From: Elusimicrobiota bacterium
GTDB lineage: Bacteria; Elusimicrobiota; UBA8919
Assembly (NCBI GenBank): GCA_028718185.1
Contig: JAQUMH010000001.1
Coordinates: forward strand, 529,186-593,185
Direction: 5' to 3'
Length of the DNA: 64,000 bases
Part shown: piece by piece, positions 17,076-25,744 of the stretch
How positions within the stretch are numbered: position 1 is the first letter of the stretch
Layout: every line of letters begins with the position of its first letter
Translations under genes and position numbers: made by a program
The notes under the pieces: generated by a model
Seen by the model: the letters and a program-made list of their open reading frames with translations, nothing else
Databases searched by the model: none
What the model was told of the DNA's origin: nothing

Positions 17076-19715
17076 TTAAATCAGTTTATGCAGCTTTTCT
17101 ATTATTATATCAAATTCTTTGCCGGAAAAACAGAAATTCACATTAACAAAATTTTTTCTAAACTCTTTAACTTTATCTTTGACCGGTTTACCGCCTACTG
17201 TAACATCATATATAAGCTGTGCCACCGTTTTAAAATCTTCTTCTTTCATACCAAACCTTGTCATTTCCGAAACACCTAATCTAATGGAACCTGCAGCAGT
17301 AAAACCTTCTTCTTCCAAAGTCGCCTGGTAATTTACTATTATATTATTCTCTTCCAGTTTCTTTGCAAACTCCACGCCTTTTGCATAACCGACATTTATA
17401 ATAACCTGGTGTGTTTCGGTAAAACTGACTTTCGGGTCACCGATTACGTTCATACCGCAATCCTTAAGCGCCCTGGCAAACGCTTTTGCATTTGACAAAA
17501 CCTTCTTCTGATATTCGTCTTTAAAATAATTCATTTCGTAAGCCGACATCAGCAACCCCAAAAGCGTCCCGAGATGATGATTACTCACGCTTCCCGGAAA
17601 CGTCCTCTTTTTTATTGTCTCCCAAAACTCGTAAAGCATATCCTGTTTTTTATAATTTGCACCTATAATCCCTCTTTGTGTACCAAAAAAAGTTTTATGC
17701 GTAGAACCGGTAACAATATCAGCGCCTTCTTTAAACGGTTCCTGGAAATGAGGTCCGACAAGTCCCAGCACATGTGCCATATCGTACATAATAATACAAT
17801 TTAATGAAAGGTCTTTGACAAATTCCCGTATTTCTTTAACCGGCTCCGGGTGAAGAACCATACTTTTACCGAAAATAATAAGTTCAGGTTTATTTTCAGC
17901 AATAAGTTCCCTGCATGCAGGAACATCTATCTTATACGGGTTCTCTGCAAGTACCGGAAAATTTACAACTGCCGGTTTTTCCGTCCTCGGATCGCTTGCA
18001 ACAAAATCATGTAACCCGCCCATCGGCTGAGCGCTAAGATGGCCACCTTTAATAATATGGTTGTTCAGGACACTACGCATTCTTCGCTGTTCCGAACCAC
18101 GGTCCAGCCTGTTAATATAGTCAACCACAGCACTGAACACTACAACATTTGACATCTGTCCGCTGACAGGACGTGTTTCCACCTCGCTACATCCCAAAAA
18201 ACTGCACATTTCTTTTTGAAGAAGATTCTCTACTTTGCTGATAAAATCCGTGCCCTGGTAATAAAATATTTCTACATCGTAGAAAGCCTTGACAGGTTTA
18301 TATTCCGCATACCGGAATGCCGGGTCCATAACTGAAAGCAAACGCGTCATCCGGGACTGTGTCTGTTCGGACGGGATAAGATTTATACATTCTTTCTGTC
18401 TCCAGATAGTATTTTCTACTGTTTCATCAAGAAGACTTTTCACTTTATCTATATATTTCGTTTTATCAGTTACCGATTTATCTTTTTTCAAAACATAGTC
18501 AAATAAAACAGGCCTGGCATACGGCGGTGTCTCTGATTTTAAATGGTACGGCACAATAACTGCTTTTTTCTTTTCACCCCTGATTTCTACATCAAGATTA
18601 TTACCTTCCTGAAGATTGCTGTCAATTAAAGCAAGACAAATTGAACGCATATCGTTTTCATTTGTAATCTTACTTAAAAGTCCTTCACCTTCAAATTTCC
18701 AGTAAGGCACTGTCGTCCCACTGGTTATATACCCGACATGTTTCTCTCCGGAAAAAACTTTACAGCCCGCTCTGGCGACACCTCTTTCAGTAAGTGCTAC
18801 CGGCATAATTAATCTCGGCAAATCCTTTATTAGCGAGTAATCCCTGTTGATGATTTTCTTTAATGCTTCAAATTGTTTAAGTAAAGCGCTCTTCCCGGTA
18901 AAATCACCTTTTAAAGGAGAAAAACTTACCGCAAACCTTGATAATGAACATGCAAAAATAGGTATCTCTTTACCTTCAGAATCAAGCCCCAGCTCGTGAC
19001 CGTATAGAGGAAGCCCGGCTTCAAGACGCAATGTATCCCTGGCACCTAATCCTACAGAAGTCGCCCCGTTAGCTATTAAAAAATCCCAGATTTTAACAAC
19101 ACTATTTTTATCTATGAAAAGTTCAAAACAAAGCGGCTCGCCGGTATATCCTGTCCTGGCAATCAGCACCTTGACATTATCTATCAAAACAACGCTTAAC
19201 CGGTTCCTGAACGGTTCCGGAAGTGTACCATAACTTATCACATCATTAAGTATTTTTTTTGATAACGGACCTTGCAGTGAAATCATAGCCAGGTTTTCGG
19301 AATCGTCAACCATTTCCACATCGTTAAAATTTTTAATCGCTTCTTTGAAATAGTCCCAGTCTTTCTGCTTGTTACCTGCATTTACGACAAGAATATATTC
19401 CTCTTTAAAAAACCGGTAGAGATATGCGTCGTCAATAGCCCCGCCGTTAGAATTAGGTATAATCGTATATTGTGATTGGCCTATATCAAGAGCAGCTGCA
19501 TTATTGGTAAGTACATGCTGGAGGAACGGAACCGCGTTTTTGCCTTTAAACACAAACCTGCCCATATGCGAAACATCAAAAAGACCGGCTGACTTTCTTG
19601 TCGCCAGATGCTCGTCTTTGATGCCTGCATACTGGATAGGCATATTCCAGCCGGCAAATTCCATAAATTTCGCACCCAACTTCTTGTGAACTTCCTTAAG
19701 AATAGTTTCTTTCAT
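17076..19715 (-). CDS. Fusion of aminomethyltransferase (GcvT) and serine hydroxymethyltransferase
   Basis: An 879-residue two-enzyme protein. Residues about 1-370 are a full GcvT: KLGAKFMEFAGWNMPIQYAG, GLFDVSHMGRF, GARDTLRLEAGLPLYGHEL and a C-terminal barrel (VGYITSGTTVPY). After a short linker, residues about 415-879 are an SHMT: ECINLIPSEQTQSRM, GTDFISKVENLLQKEMCSFL, VSGQMSNVVVFSAV, YDMAHVLGLVG and the PLP Lys674 in TGSTHKTFFGTQRG. GcvT makes methylene-tetrahydrofolate from aminomethyl-GcvH and SHMT uses it to convert glycine to serine, so the fusion places two successive folate steps on one chain. No frameshift or internal stop is seen. It heads the gcv genes. Confidence 0.93.
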   Translation of the reverse strand: MKETILKEVHKKLGAKFMEFAGWNMPIQYAGIKDEHLATRKSAGLFDVSHMGRFVFKGKNAVPFLQHVLTNNAAALDIGQSQYTIIPNSNGGAIDDAYLYRFFKEEYILVVNAGNKQKDWDYFKEAIKNFNDVEMVDDSENLAMISLQGPLSKKILNDVISYGTLPEPFRNRLSVVLIDNVKVLIARTGYTGEPLCFELFIDKNSVVKIWDFLIANGATSVGLGARDTLRLEAGLPLYGHELGLDSEGKEIPIFACSLSRFAVSFSPLKGDFTGKSALLKQFEALKKIINRDYSLIKDLPRLIMPVALTERGVARAGCKVFSGEKHVGYITSGTTVPYWKFEGEGLLSKITNENDMRSICLALIDSNLQEGNNLDVEIRGEKKKAVIVPYHLKSETPPYARPVLFDYVLKKDKSVTDKTKYIDKVKSLLDETVENTIWRQKECINLIPSEQTQSRMTRLLSVMDPAFRYAEYKPVKAFYDVEIFYYQGTDFISKVENLLQKEMCSFLGCSEVETRPVSGQMSNVVVFSAVVDYINRLDRGSEQRRMRSVLNNHIIKGGHLSAQPMGGLHDFVASDPRTEKPAVVNFPVLAENPYKIDVPACRELIAENKPELIIFGKSMVLHPEPVKEIREFVKDLSLNCIIMYDMAHVLGLVGPHFQEPFKEGADIVTGSTHKTFFGTQRGIIGANYKKQDMLYEFWETIKKRTFPGSVSNHHLGTLLGLLMSAYEMNYFKDEYQKKVLSNAKAFARALKDCGMNVIGDPKVSFTETHQVIINVGYAKGVEFAKKLEENNIIVNYQATLEEEGFTAAGSIRLGVSEMTRFGMKEEDFKTVAQLIYDVTVGGKPVKDKVKEFRKNFVNVNFCFSGKEFDIIIEKLHKLI

Positions 19716-19792
19716 AAATATTTATCCCTGTTTGAAATGTAGTCGCAACCCCTTGGGTTGCTGCCTCTGTTACAACAACATGCGGCATACCA

Positions 19793-19811
19793 GGCAGACC
19801 AAGGGTCTGCC
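19793..19811. repeat. Short palindrome of the GGCAGA family
   Basis: GGCAGACCAAGGGTCTGCC is a perfect eight-base-arm palindrome between the lipA stop and the GcvT-SHMT start. It is followed by CACTACAAC, as are its relatives elsewhere in the window. Confidence 0.6.
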
Positions 19812-19812
19812 A

Positions 19813-20670
19813 CTACAACTGATTATCCAACAACTTTTCAGCGTTATATGAACTTCTCACAAATGGACCTGATGCAACTGAATGAAACCCTAATTTATAT
19901 GCAACCTTTTCGTATTCTTTATATTCTTCAGGAGTAACGTATCTATCTACAGGAACACAATTTTTATCAGGTTTAAGATACTGCCCTATTGTTAGTAAAT
20001 CACAATTGACTTTCCTGAGGTTTTTCATCACATCAATAACATCTTCGTATTTTTCTCCCAAACCCAGCATTAGTCCCGATTTGGTATAAATGTTTTTGTC
20101 CATATTTTTTATTATTTCTAATACATGCAGCGAACGTTCGTACACTGCCTGCGGCCTGATTCTATTATAAAGTGACGGCACCATTTCCACATTATGCCCG
20201 ATAACTGCCGGCTTTGAATCCACTACTTTTTTTATTGATTTTTCATTCCCCTGGAAATCAGGTATCAGGACTTCTACTTTTATTTTAGGATTTATACTAT
20301 ATATTGCCTCTACAGTATCTGCAAAAAATTGTGCCCCGCCGTCTTCAAGGTCATCACGGGTAACCGAAGTTATTACCGCATACAATAAACCTAATTCCTT
20401 AACAGCTTCAGCAATCCGTTCAGGCTCTGCCGGGTCCGTTAATTCAGGTTTCCCTTTTTTTACAGCACAAAACATACAGCTGCGGGTACAGACGTCGCCT
20501 AATATCATAAAAGTAGCAGTTCCGCGATTAAAACACTCGTTGATATTCGGGCACACGGCAGACTGGCAAACAGTATTAATTTTTTTCCCTGCAAGACTTT
20601 TGCTGACTCTACTGGTTTTATTTTCAGCAGAAACTCTTTTTTTCAGCCAAGAGGGAACAACAGCAACCAT
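19813..20670 (-). CDS. lipA: Lipoyl synthase
   Basis: A 285-residue radical SAM enzyme that inserts two sulfurs into octanoyl groups on lipoyl domains. The auxiliary cluster cysteines are in CQSAVCPNINEC (about residues 36-47) and the radical SAM cluster cysteines in CTRSCMFCAVKKG (about 62-74). SVTRDDLEDGG, NIETV-like HNVEMVPSLYNRIRP and GLGEKYEDV follow, and the C-terminal RSSYNA carries the Ser of the auxiliary cluster. It lies between lipB and the gcv genes, supplying lipoate for GcvH. Confidence 0.95.
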   Translation of the reverse strand: MVAVVPSWLKKRVSAENKTSRVSKSLAGKKINTVCQSAVCPNINECFNRGTATFMILGDVCTRSCMFCAVKKGKPELTDPAEPERIAEAVKELGLLYAVITSVTRDDLEDGGAQFFADTVEAIYSINPKIKVEVLIPDFQGNEKSIKKVVDSKPAVIGHNVEMVPSLYNRIRPQAVYERSLHVLEIIKNMDKNIYTKSGLMLGLGEKYEDVIDVMKNLRKVNCDLLTIGQYLKPDKNCVPVDRYVTPEEYKEYEKVAYKLGFHSVASGPFVRSSYNAEKLLDNQL

Positions 20671-20689
20671 ATCTTTTCTCCAAATAAGT

Positions 20690-20800
20690 CACCGACCAAG
20701 GTCGGCAACTACATCAACCCTGTAGGTGTCATTCTGGACATCAAAGGATTTTCAACATCTAACATATTTCCTTTGTAGTGGCAGAGCTTGCTCTGCCTGC
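20690..20800. repeat. Composite palindromic module overlapping the end of lipB
   Basis: ACCGACCAAGGTCGGCAACT near 20692 is followed by TGTAGGTGTCATTCTGGACA and by GGCAGAGCTTGCTCTGCC at 20780-20797. The same order of blocks is found at 23240-23356 and in part at 4111-4160. The last 14 or so codons of lipB are made of this repeat. Confidence 0.75.
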
Positions 20801-21418
20801 ATTTTCCAAATCAAATACGTTTAAAAAAGAATTTATAATATCAGATTTAACTTTTTTTACATCAATTTTCTTACCTAATAATTTTTCCAAAGAAACCATT
20901 TCAACGCCGTTAATACCGCAGGGAACAATTGTATTAAAATAAGACAAATCGGGATTTACATTAAAAGCAAACCCGTGGTAAGTAATCCAATGTTTTACCC
21001 CGACACCTAAAGATACTATTTTTTTATTTTCTCCGACCCAAACACCGGTGTAACCTTTACGGCGACCGGCATCTATATCATACTTTTTCAATAATTGAAT
21101 GAATACTTCTTCCAAATCCCTCAAGTATTTATGTATATCTTTGCCCCGTTCTTTTAAATCAAATATCGGATAACCTACAATCTGGCCCGGACAATGGCAG
21201 GTAACGTCTCCTCCGCGGTCTGTTTCTATTATCTCTATTTTTTCACTAAATTCAAGTATATTTTTTTTGGTTCCAAGCTTACCTATTGTGACTACCGGCG
21301 GGTGTTCCAAAATAACCAGCGTGTCCGGTATTAGTTTTTTATCTCTTTTCTCAACCAGTTCTTTTTGAATCTTATATGCTTCCTTATATTCAATTAAACC
21401 CAAATCCAGTATTTTCAT
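20759..21418 (-). CDS. lipB: Octanoyl-[carrier protein] transferase
   Basis: A 219-residue transferase that moves octanoate from acyl carrier protein to lipoyl domains, the first step of lipoate synthesis. RGGDVTCHCPGQIVGYPI carries the conserved RGGxxTxHxPGQ loop, and KKIVSLGVGVKHWITYHGFA carries the acyl-thioester Lys region; FNTIVPCGINGVEMVSLEK holds the catalytic Cys. The C-terminal tail (ENAGRASSATTKEIC) is encoded by the palindromic repeat described at 20690-20800, so the ancestral stop was probably earlier. It lies upstream of lipA. Confidence 0.94.
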   Translation of the reverse strand: MKILDLGLIEYKEAYKIQKELVEKRDKKLIPDTLVILEHPPVVTIGKLGTKKNILEFSEKIEIIETDRGGDVTCHCPGQIVGYPIFDLKERGKDIHKYLRDLEEVFIQLLKKYDIDAGRRKGYTGVWVGENKKIVSLGVGVKHWITYHGFAFNVNPDLSYFNTIVPCGINGVEMVSLEKLLGKKIDVKKVKSDIINSFLNVFDLENAGRASSATTKEIC

Positions 21419-21425
21419 TATAGTA

Positions 21426-21803
21426 TCACTTCTCGAGCAAATCCACTGGCCTCATTAGATTCGATGAATAGGCGCGGGCGTTATTGCGGACGTAATTATC
21501 GTCAGACACAACAACTACTGTCCCTTTGTTTGACACTCTCCTGATTGTTTCTATAATTTTCCTGTCACCCTCGCCTGAATCTGAAAATATATGCTCTTTC
21601 CTGCGAGGTATATCTAAATCTTTATATTGATTTTGCCCGTCAAAAACAACATATACTTCCGATATACCCCCGTCTCTCTTTTTATATTCGTTTGCAAGCT
21701 CAGTAACTGCGTCCCGGGCGTCTTTTAAATCCCTGTCCGCAATTTCCGCCAAATATTCAATCCTATTAATCACATTATAGCCGTCAACAACAAGTATTTT
21801 CAT
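21426..21803 (-). CDS. NYN-domain (YacP/Rae1-like) RNA-binding or nuclease protein
   Basis: About 125 residues of the YacP-like NYN (PIN-related) family. MKILVVDGYNVINRIEYLA gives the DGYN motif with its first acidic residue, VYVVFDGQNQ the second, and FSDSGEGDRKII with VVVSDDNYVRNNA the rest of the acidic pocket. YacP/Rae1 of Bacillus subtilis is a ribosome-associated endoribonuclease. I chose the ATG at 21803, which gives the normal family start; a TTG 12 codons upstream overlaps the end of lpd. It lies between lpd and lipB on the same strand. Confidence 0.82.
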   Translation of the reverse strand: MKILVVDGYNVINRIEYLAEIADRDLKDARDAVTELANEYKKRDGGISEVYVVFDGQNQYKDLDIPRRKEHIFSDSGEGDRKIIETIRRVSNKGTVVVVSDDNYVRNNARAYSSNLMRPVDLLEK

Positions 21804-21840
21804 AATGTCAAATATCAAGATTTGACCCCAATTTTTCAAT

Positions 21841-23211
21841 TTAGTTCTTTTTTGGCAAATCTATCGCTTGTTTATGTACATCGTGAACTGCTTCAAGTAT
21901 TGTTTCGCTTAGCGAAGGGTGACCGAAACAAATTCTTTCGAATTCTTTTGTCGTGGATTCCAGTTTAATCGCCATGGCAGGTAAATGGATAAGCTCTGTC
22001 GCCTCGTTTCCTATTATATGCACGCCAAGTATCTTATCTGTTTTTTCATCTACAATTACTTTCACTAACCCTTTTGTCTCATTCAATATAACCGCCCTGC
22101 CGCTCGCCATTAAAGGAAACTTGCCAACCTTAACTAAATATCCTCTCTTTTTAGCTTCCGCTTCCGTAAGCCCGACACTGCCTATTTCCGGTGAAGAAAA
22201 AATACAACTTGGTATGACCCTGTAATCTATCTCTGATTCTTTACCCGTAGCATTTTCAGCAGCGACAATGCCTTCTGCAGACGCCGTGTATGCCAAAAGA
22301 TATTTTCCTGCAGCATCACCTACCGCATAAACATTTTTAGCACTTGTTTCCATCCTGCTATTAACTTTAATAAATCCCTTCTCAACTTCTATATTAATTT
22401 TTTCCAATCCTAACCCGGCGGTATTGGGCTTCCTGCCGATGCAAAGCAAGACCTTGTCAGCATTTATTTCCGATTTTACTCCCGCACTTTCTATTTCCAA
22501 TTTATTCCCTTCAACTTTCAATACTTTAGAATTTGTTTTAATTTCCACACCTTTACCCGCAAGTATTCTCGTCATCGTTGTTGAAATTTCTTCATCTTCA
22601 TTTATCAATATTCTCGGCAACATCTCTACTATAGTTACCTTCACACCCAGGCTGTTAAAAAGCGACGCGAATTCAATACCTATAACCCCGCCGCCTATTA
22701 TAACCAGCGACTGAGGTATTTCCCTGTTAATTAAAATATCTGTACTTGTAAGTATTGTTTTGCCGTCAGGCACAAGACCGGGCAGGACCATAGGTGACGA
22801 ACCTGTTGCTATTATTATTTTGGACGACTCTATAGTTTTGCCGTTGACTTCCACTTTATTTTGCCCGGTGATTTTAGCTTCACCTTTGATAAATTCAATC
22901 TTGTGACTGCGGAACAGTGAGGAAATTCCACCCTGCAATTTCTTTATTATTTTTTCTTTCCTATCTATAACAGCAGGAAAATCTACTTTTGGATTTTCAA
23001 TATTTATCCCGAATTCTTTCGAGTTTTTTATTTTGCTGAAAAGTTCGGCAGTCGCTATCAGTGTTTTAGTAGGAATACACCCGCAGTTAAGGCAGACACC
23101 GCCTACCTCGCCCTTATCCACCACCGCGACTTTTGCACCTAACTGCGCAGCCCGGATTGCCGCCACATACCCCCCGGGACCGGAACCTATAACAATAATA
23201 TCGTAATCCAT
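21841..23211 (-). CDS. lpd: Dihydrolipoamide dehydrogenase
   Basis: A 456-residue FAD enzyme that reoxidises dihydrolipoyl groups with NAD+, the L protein of the glycine cleavage system and E3 of 2-oxoacid complexes. The FAD motif IVIGSGPGGYVAAIRAAQ, the redox disulfide in GGVCLNCGCIPTKTL (about residues 39-53), the NAD motif VIIGGGVIGIEFASLFNSLG, VYAVGDAAGKYLLAYTA and the C-terminal HPSLSETILEAVHDVHK with the catalytic His-Glu pair are all present. It follows the lipoyl-domain gene after a repeat-filled gap. Confidence 0.96.
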   Translation of the reverse strand: MDYDIIVIGSGPGGYVAAIRAAQLGAKVAVVDKGEVGGVCLNCGCIPTKTLIATAELFSKIKNSKEFGINIENPKVDFPAVIDRKEKIIKKLQGGISSLFRSHKIEFIKGEAKITGQNKVEVNGKTIESSKIIIATGSSPMVLPGLVPDGKTILTSTDILINREIPQSLVIIGGGVIGIEFASLFNSLGVKVTIVEMLPRILINEDEEISTTMTRILAGKGVEIKTNSKVLKVEGNKLEIESAGVKSEINADKVLLCIGRKPNTAGLGLEKINIEVEKGFIKVNSRMETSAKNVYAVGDAAGKYLLAYTASAEGIVAAENATGKESEIDYRVIPSCIFSSPEIGSVGLTEAEAKKRGYLVKVGKFPLMASGRAVILNETKGLVKVIVDEKTDKILGVHIIGNEATELIHLPAMAIKLESTTKEFERICFGHPSLSETILEAVHDVHKQAIDLPKKN

Positions 23212-23226
23212 ATTAATACCACCTTC

Positions 23227-23460
23227 TAATTAAACTTATGCCGACCAAGGTCGGCAACTACATCAACTTTGTATGTGTCATTCTGACATCAAGAGATTTT
23301 AAACTACTAACTTATTACCTTTGTAGTGGCTTTGTAGTGGCAGAGCTTGCTCTGCCTGCTTTTTTAAATTTCTATATGTTAATTTAGGGCGACTCCACCA
23401 CCAATGCTTCGCATGCCCGTAGTGGTGGGGCGGACATGCAAGGTCGCCCCTACACGGACA
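23227..23460. repeat. Composite palindromic modules between lpd and the lipoyl-domain gene
   Basis: GCCGACCAAGGTCGGC (23240-23255), TGTCATTCTGACATCAAG and GGCAGAGCTTGCTCTGCC (23339-23356) repeat the order seen at 20.7 kb. A further hairpin follows at about 23388-23450, with GGGCGACTCCACCACC opposed by GGTGGGGCGG and GGTCGCCC. There is no gene here. Confidence 0.75.
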
Positions 23461-23474
23461 ACGCAGATATCAAA

Positions 23475-23735
23475 CTATATCTTTTCGTTTTTTGTTTTGG
23501 TTATATACGCTATTGTTTTATTTATCGCTATTTTTTTTTCAGTGTTTACCGGGAAAAGTATCTTTCTTAAATAACCGGTTGCGGTCGATTCAACTTCAAA
23601 CGCCGCCTTGTCTGTGGTGATTTCAAAAAGCGGTTCTCCTTTTTTCACTTTTTCACCTTCTTTTTTCAGCCAGCCGGTTATTATCCCTTCTTCCATTGTC
23701 TCGCTAAGTTTCGGCATCAATATTTTTGTAATCAT
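23475..23735 (-). CDS. Free-standing lipoyl domain (E2-like)
   Basis: An 86-residue protein that is just one lipoyl domain as found at the N-terminus of 2-oxoacid dehydrogenase E2 proteins: ILMPKLSETMEEGIITGWLK, then the lipoylated Lys in ITTDKAAFEVESTATGYL near residue 45, then KKIAINKTIAYI. No peripheral-subunit-binding or catalytic acyltransferase domain follows, and no E1 or E2 gene is seen in the window. It may be a genuine carrier working with the adjacent Lpd or a truncated E2 remnant. Its stop is followed directly by repeat sequence. Confidence 0.85.
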   Translation of the reverse strand: MITKILMPKLSETMEEGIITGWLKKEGEKVKKGEPLFEITTDKAAFEVESTATGYLRKILFPVNTEKKIAINKTIAYITKTKNEKI

Positions 23736-23753
23736 TTTAAAATCCTATAATCG

Positions 23754-23880
23754 CCCCTCATCTTTCATCTTCTCCCCACAGGGGAGAAGAAATATCACTT
23801 TTCATCCTCTACCTGTATGGGAGAGGAAATACCTCTTTTCATCCTCTCCCCTGCGGGGAGAGGAAAGAGGTGAGGGGTAA
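23754..23880. repeat. CTCCCC hairpin repeat, copy 1
   Basis: About 125 bases with three hairpins in a row (TCTCCCCACAGGGGAGA, CTACCTGTATGGGAGAGG and TCTCCCCTGCGGGGAGA), ending in AGGTGAGGGGTAA. A near-identical unit lies at 25745-25872. Each stands a few bases downstream of a stop codon (of the cupin and ROK genes), where it could stabilise or terminate transcripts. Confidence 0.85.
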
Positions 23881-23887
23881 AGCAGTG

Positions 23888-24367
23888 TTATAATACACCG
23901 TTTTCGCCGATTGATTTATCTTCAAACAAATTATCGTTCGGCTGACATGGTTTTGAAACTTCAAGAAGCAAAGCATTCCCGATACCGGTAAACGAATGGT
24001 CAACACCGGGAGGCATTACAACTATCCCGCCTTGTTTTTTCGTAGTTTTTTTGCCGTTTACTTTCATACTGACAGACCCTTTGAGTATAAAAAACGTCTC
24101 GTGTTTGAAATCGTGGTGATGATAAGGACAAGTCTGCCCACCAAACACAAAAAGAAATTTACCGCAATATCCTTCCTTATCCTCATTAGCTACCCAGTAT
24201 TCAATTAAACCTGTTTTATAAAATTTCCCAGACCCGAAATCCAACAACTGCGGTTTTACAGCAGGCATAGTCAACCCGAATTTTTTCATAGCCAATTTAA
24301 ATTTTTTTAACGCCTCGTTCCTCTGCTTACCCCAAATCTGGTAATTCTTCCTCTCTAATTCCGCCAT
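23888..24367 (-). CDS. D-lyxose isomerase-like cupin
   Basis: A 159-residue cupin close to the D-lyxose ketol-isomerase family. The metal site is in CPYHHHDFKHETFFILKGSV (His, His, Glu) with a fourth His in VMPPGVDHSFTG, and the N-terminal helical stretch (KKFGLTMPAVKPQLLDFGSG) is typical of that family. Such enzymes interconvert D-lyxose and D-xylulose with a divalent metal. PfkB and ROK kinases upstream on the same strand fit a sugar pathway. Substrate preference is an inference from family resemblance. Confidence 0.7.
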   Translation of the reverse strand: MAELERKNYQIWGKQRNEALKKFKLAMKKFGLTMPAVKPQLLDFGSGKFYKTGLIEYWVANEDKEGYCGKFLFVFGGQTCPYHHHDFKHETFFILKGSVSMKVNGKKTTKKQGGIVVMPPGVDHSFTGIGNALLLEVSKPCQPNDNLFEDKSIGENGVL

Positions 24368-24410
24368 TTGTTTAACCTCCGAAATTATGAAACATATAAT
24401 GTGTTAATGT

Positions 24411-24492
24411 AAAGTTATAGAGTTATTGGGTTTTAGGGTTATAGGGTTTTAACTCTACAAACTCTATAACTCCACGAACTCTATAACTCTTT
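24411..24492. repeat. Hairpin of ACTCTATAACTCT-type repeat, copy 3
   Basis: AGTTATAGAGTTATTGGG and GTTATAGGGTTTTAACTCT are opposed by ACTCTATAACTCC and GAACTCTATAACTCT. The layout is that of the copy at 8.2 kb. Confidence 0.75.
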
Positions 24493-24521
24493 CTTATTGA
24501 CATCGGACATCGGACGCCCTT

Positions 24522-25721
24522 TTATCCTCCCTTCCCATCGTTCGTCCCTGTCCATATACTATCTCTTTTTTCCCATTCTTTATTAAGCTTTCCTTTTCTT
24601 ATAGGATTAACTTTAGTGTTTTTATTTCTAACCATTTTTTGAATGTCGCTCCAGCTTCCAATCCCGCTAAGAGTGTCATATGCCCGCAGGTTTTGGGCGC
24701 CGGCTGCATTCGCGCATTTTATTGTTTCTTCTATAGTTTTATTTTCCAGAAACCCCATTAAAAATCCTGCTATGGACGCGTCACCCGAACCGGTTGCACT
24801 TGCTATTTTATCCACAACATAACTTGACATCAATAATTCCCGGTCAGACCAATTATCCATGTCAGCAGGTTTCGCTTTACCTGTCTTATTTAGTATTTCT
24901 CTCATACATGTCCTGACATAAAGCCCCTCGTTCGAACATTTTAAAACTATTACTTTCCCGCCATATTTTAAAAGAATTGAAGACAGTTTCTGCAAATCTT
25001 CTATTGTAGAAAAATCCACGATACTGCTTTTAGTAGCCCGTTTTTTTAATACGCTGTACCTGGGACGGTCTAACATAAAGAGTATTTCTTCAAAACTCGG
25101 TAAGAAAATATCCACATACGGCATAATTTTCCTGATAATATTTTTCCAGTCAACCTTACCCGATTCGCTGTTAGGGTCAGGTAATGCCATATCAAGAGAA
25201 GTTGTAACTCCCAGAGATTTTACTTTTTTAAATATTTTCACTAACTCGCTCCCGTTATTGCAATACAATCTTTTCATTAACGGCGGGTATCCAAGATGAA
25301 ATAGTTTTGCTTTTTTTACAATCCCAAAATCTATGTCATTGTACCCGAATGTATCATTTGTCCCGGGGTTATGTAAAAAAATACGGTCTATACCGGCAAC
25401 GGATATAACAACAGTATACGAACTGCTCCCTTCATTAACTTTTTTTATACCCCGGACATCGACATCATATTTTTCTAAAATATCTATAATACCTTTCCCG
25501 AATAAATCAGTACCGACCTTGCTTACCAGTGATACTTTCGCACCTAATTTAGATAAAACCAATCCTGTATTTGAAACTGCGCCCCCTGTTGAAGTCACTG
25601 CTTTACCGACATTTATAAGCTGACCGGGAACTAAAATTTCACCGATACTTTTACCCGTCAGTTTCTCGCTGAATACCGGTGTTATATCAATACAAATATG
25701 ACCAGCAACAACAACATTCAT
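24522..25721 (-). CDS. PfkB-family carbohydrate kinase
   Basis: A 399-residue ribokinase-fold kinase, long for the family (300-340). The N-terminus VVVAGHICIDITPVF and STGGAVSNTGLVLSKLGA form the substrate side, and the anion hole and base are in ASATGSGDASIAGFLMGFL (GSGD with the catalytic Asp). NAAGAQNLRAYDTLSGI follows at the C-terminus, and a basic tail (KVNPIRKGKLNKEWEKRD) is extra. It phosphorylates a sugar or nucleoside hydroxymethyl group with ATP. It lies between the cupin and ROK genes. Confidence 0.85.
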   Translation of the reverse strand: MNVVVAGHICIDITPVFSEKLTGKSIGEILVPGQLINVGKAVTSTGGAVSNTGLVLSKLGAKVSLVSKVGTDLFGKGIIDILEKYDVDVRGIKKVNEGSSSYTVVISVAGIDRIFLHNPGTNDTFGYNDIDFGIVKKAKLFHLGYPPLMKRLYCNNGSELVKIFKKVKSLGVTTSLDMALPDPNSESGKVDWKNIIRKIMPYVDIFLPSFEEILFMLDRPRYSVLKKRATKSSIVDFSTIEDLQKLSSILLKYGGKVIVLKCSNEGLYVRTCMREILNKTGKAKPADMDNWSDRELLMSSYVVDKIASATGSGDASIAGFLMGFLENKTIEETIKCANAAGAQNLRAYDTLSGIGSWSDIQKMVRNKNTKVNPIRKGKLNKEWEKRDSIWTGTNDGKGG

Positions 25722-25744
25722 TTTATCTCCGATTTACCATCTAA

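Noticed and set aside
19716-19812. Glycine riboswitch before the GcvT-SHMT gene
   Set aside because: The 97-base gap holds only palindromic repeats; I could not trace the conserved glycine aptamer core.
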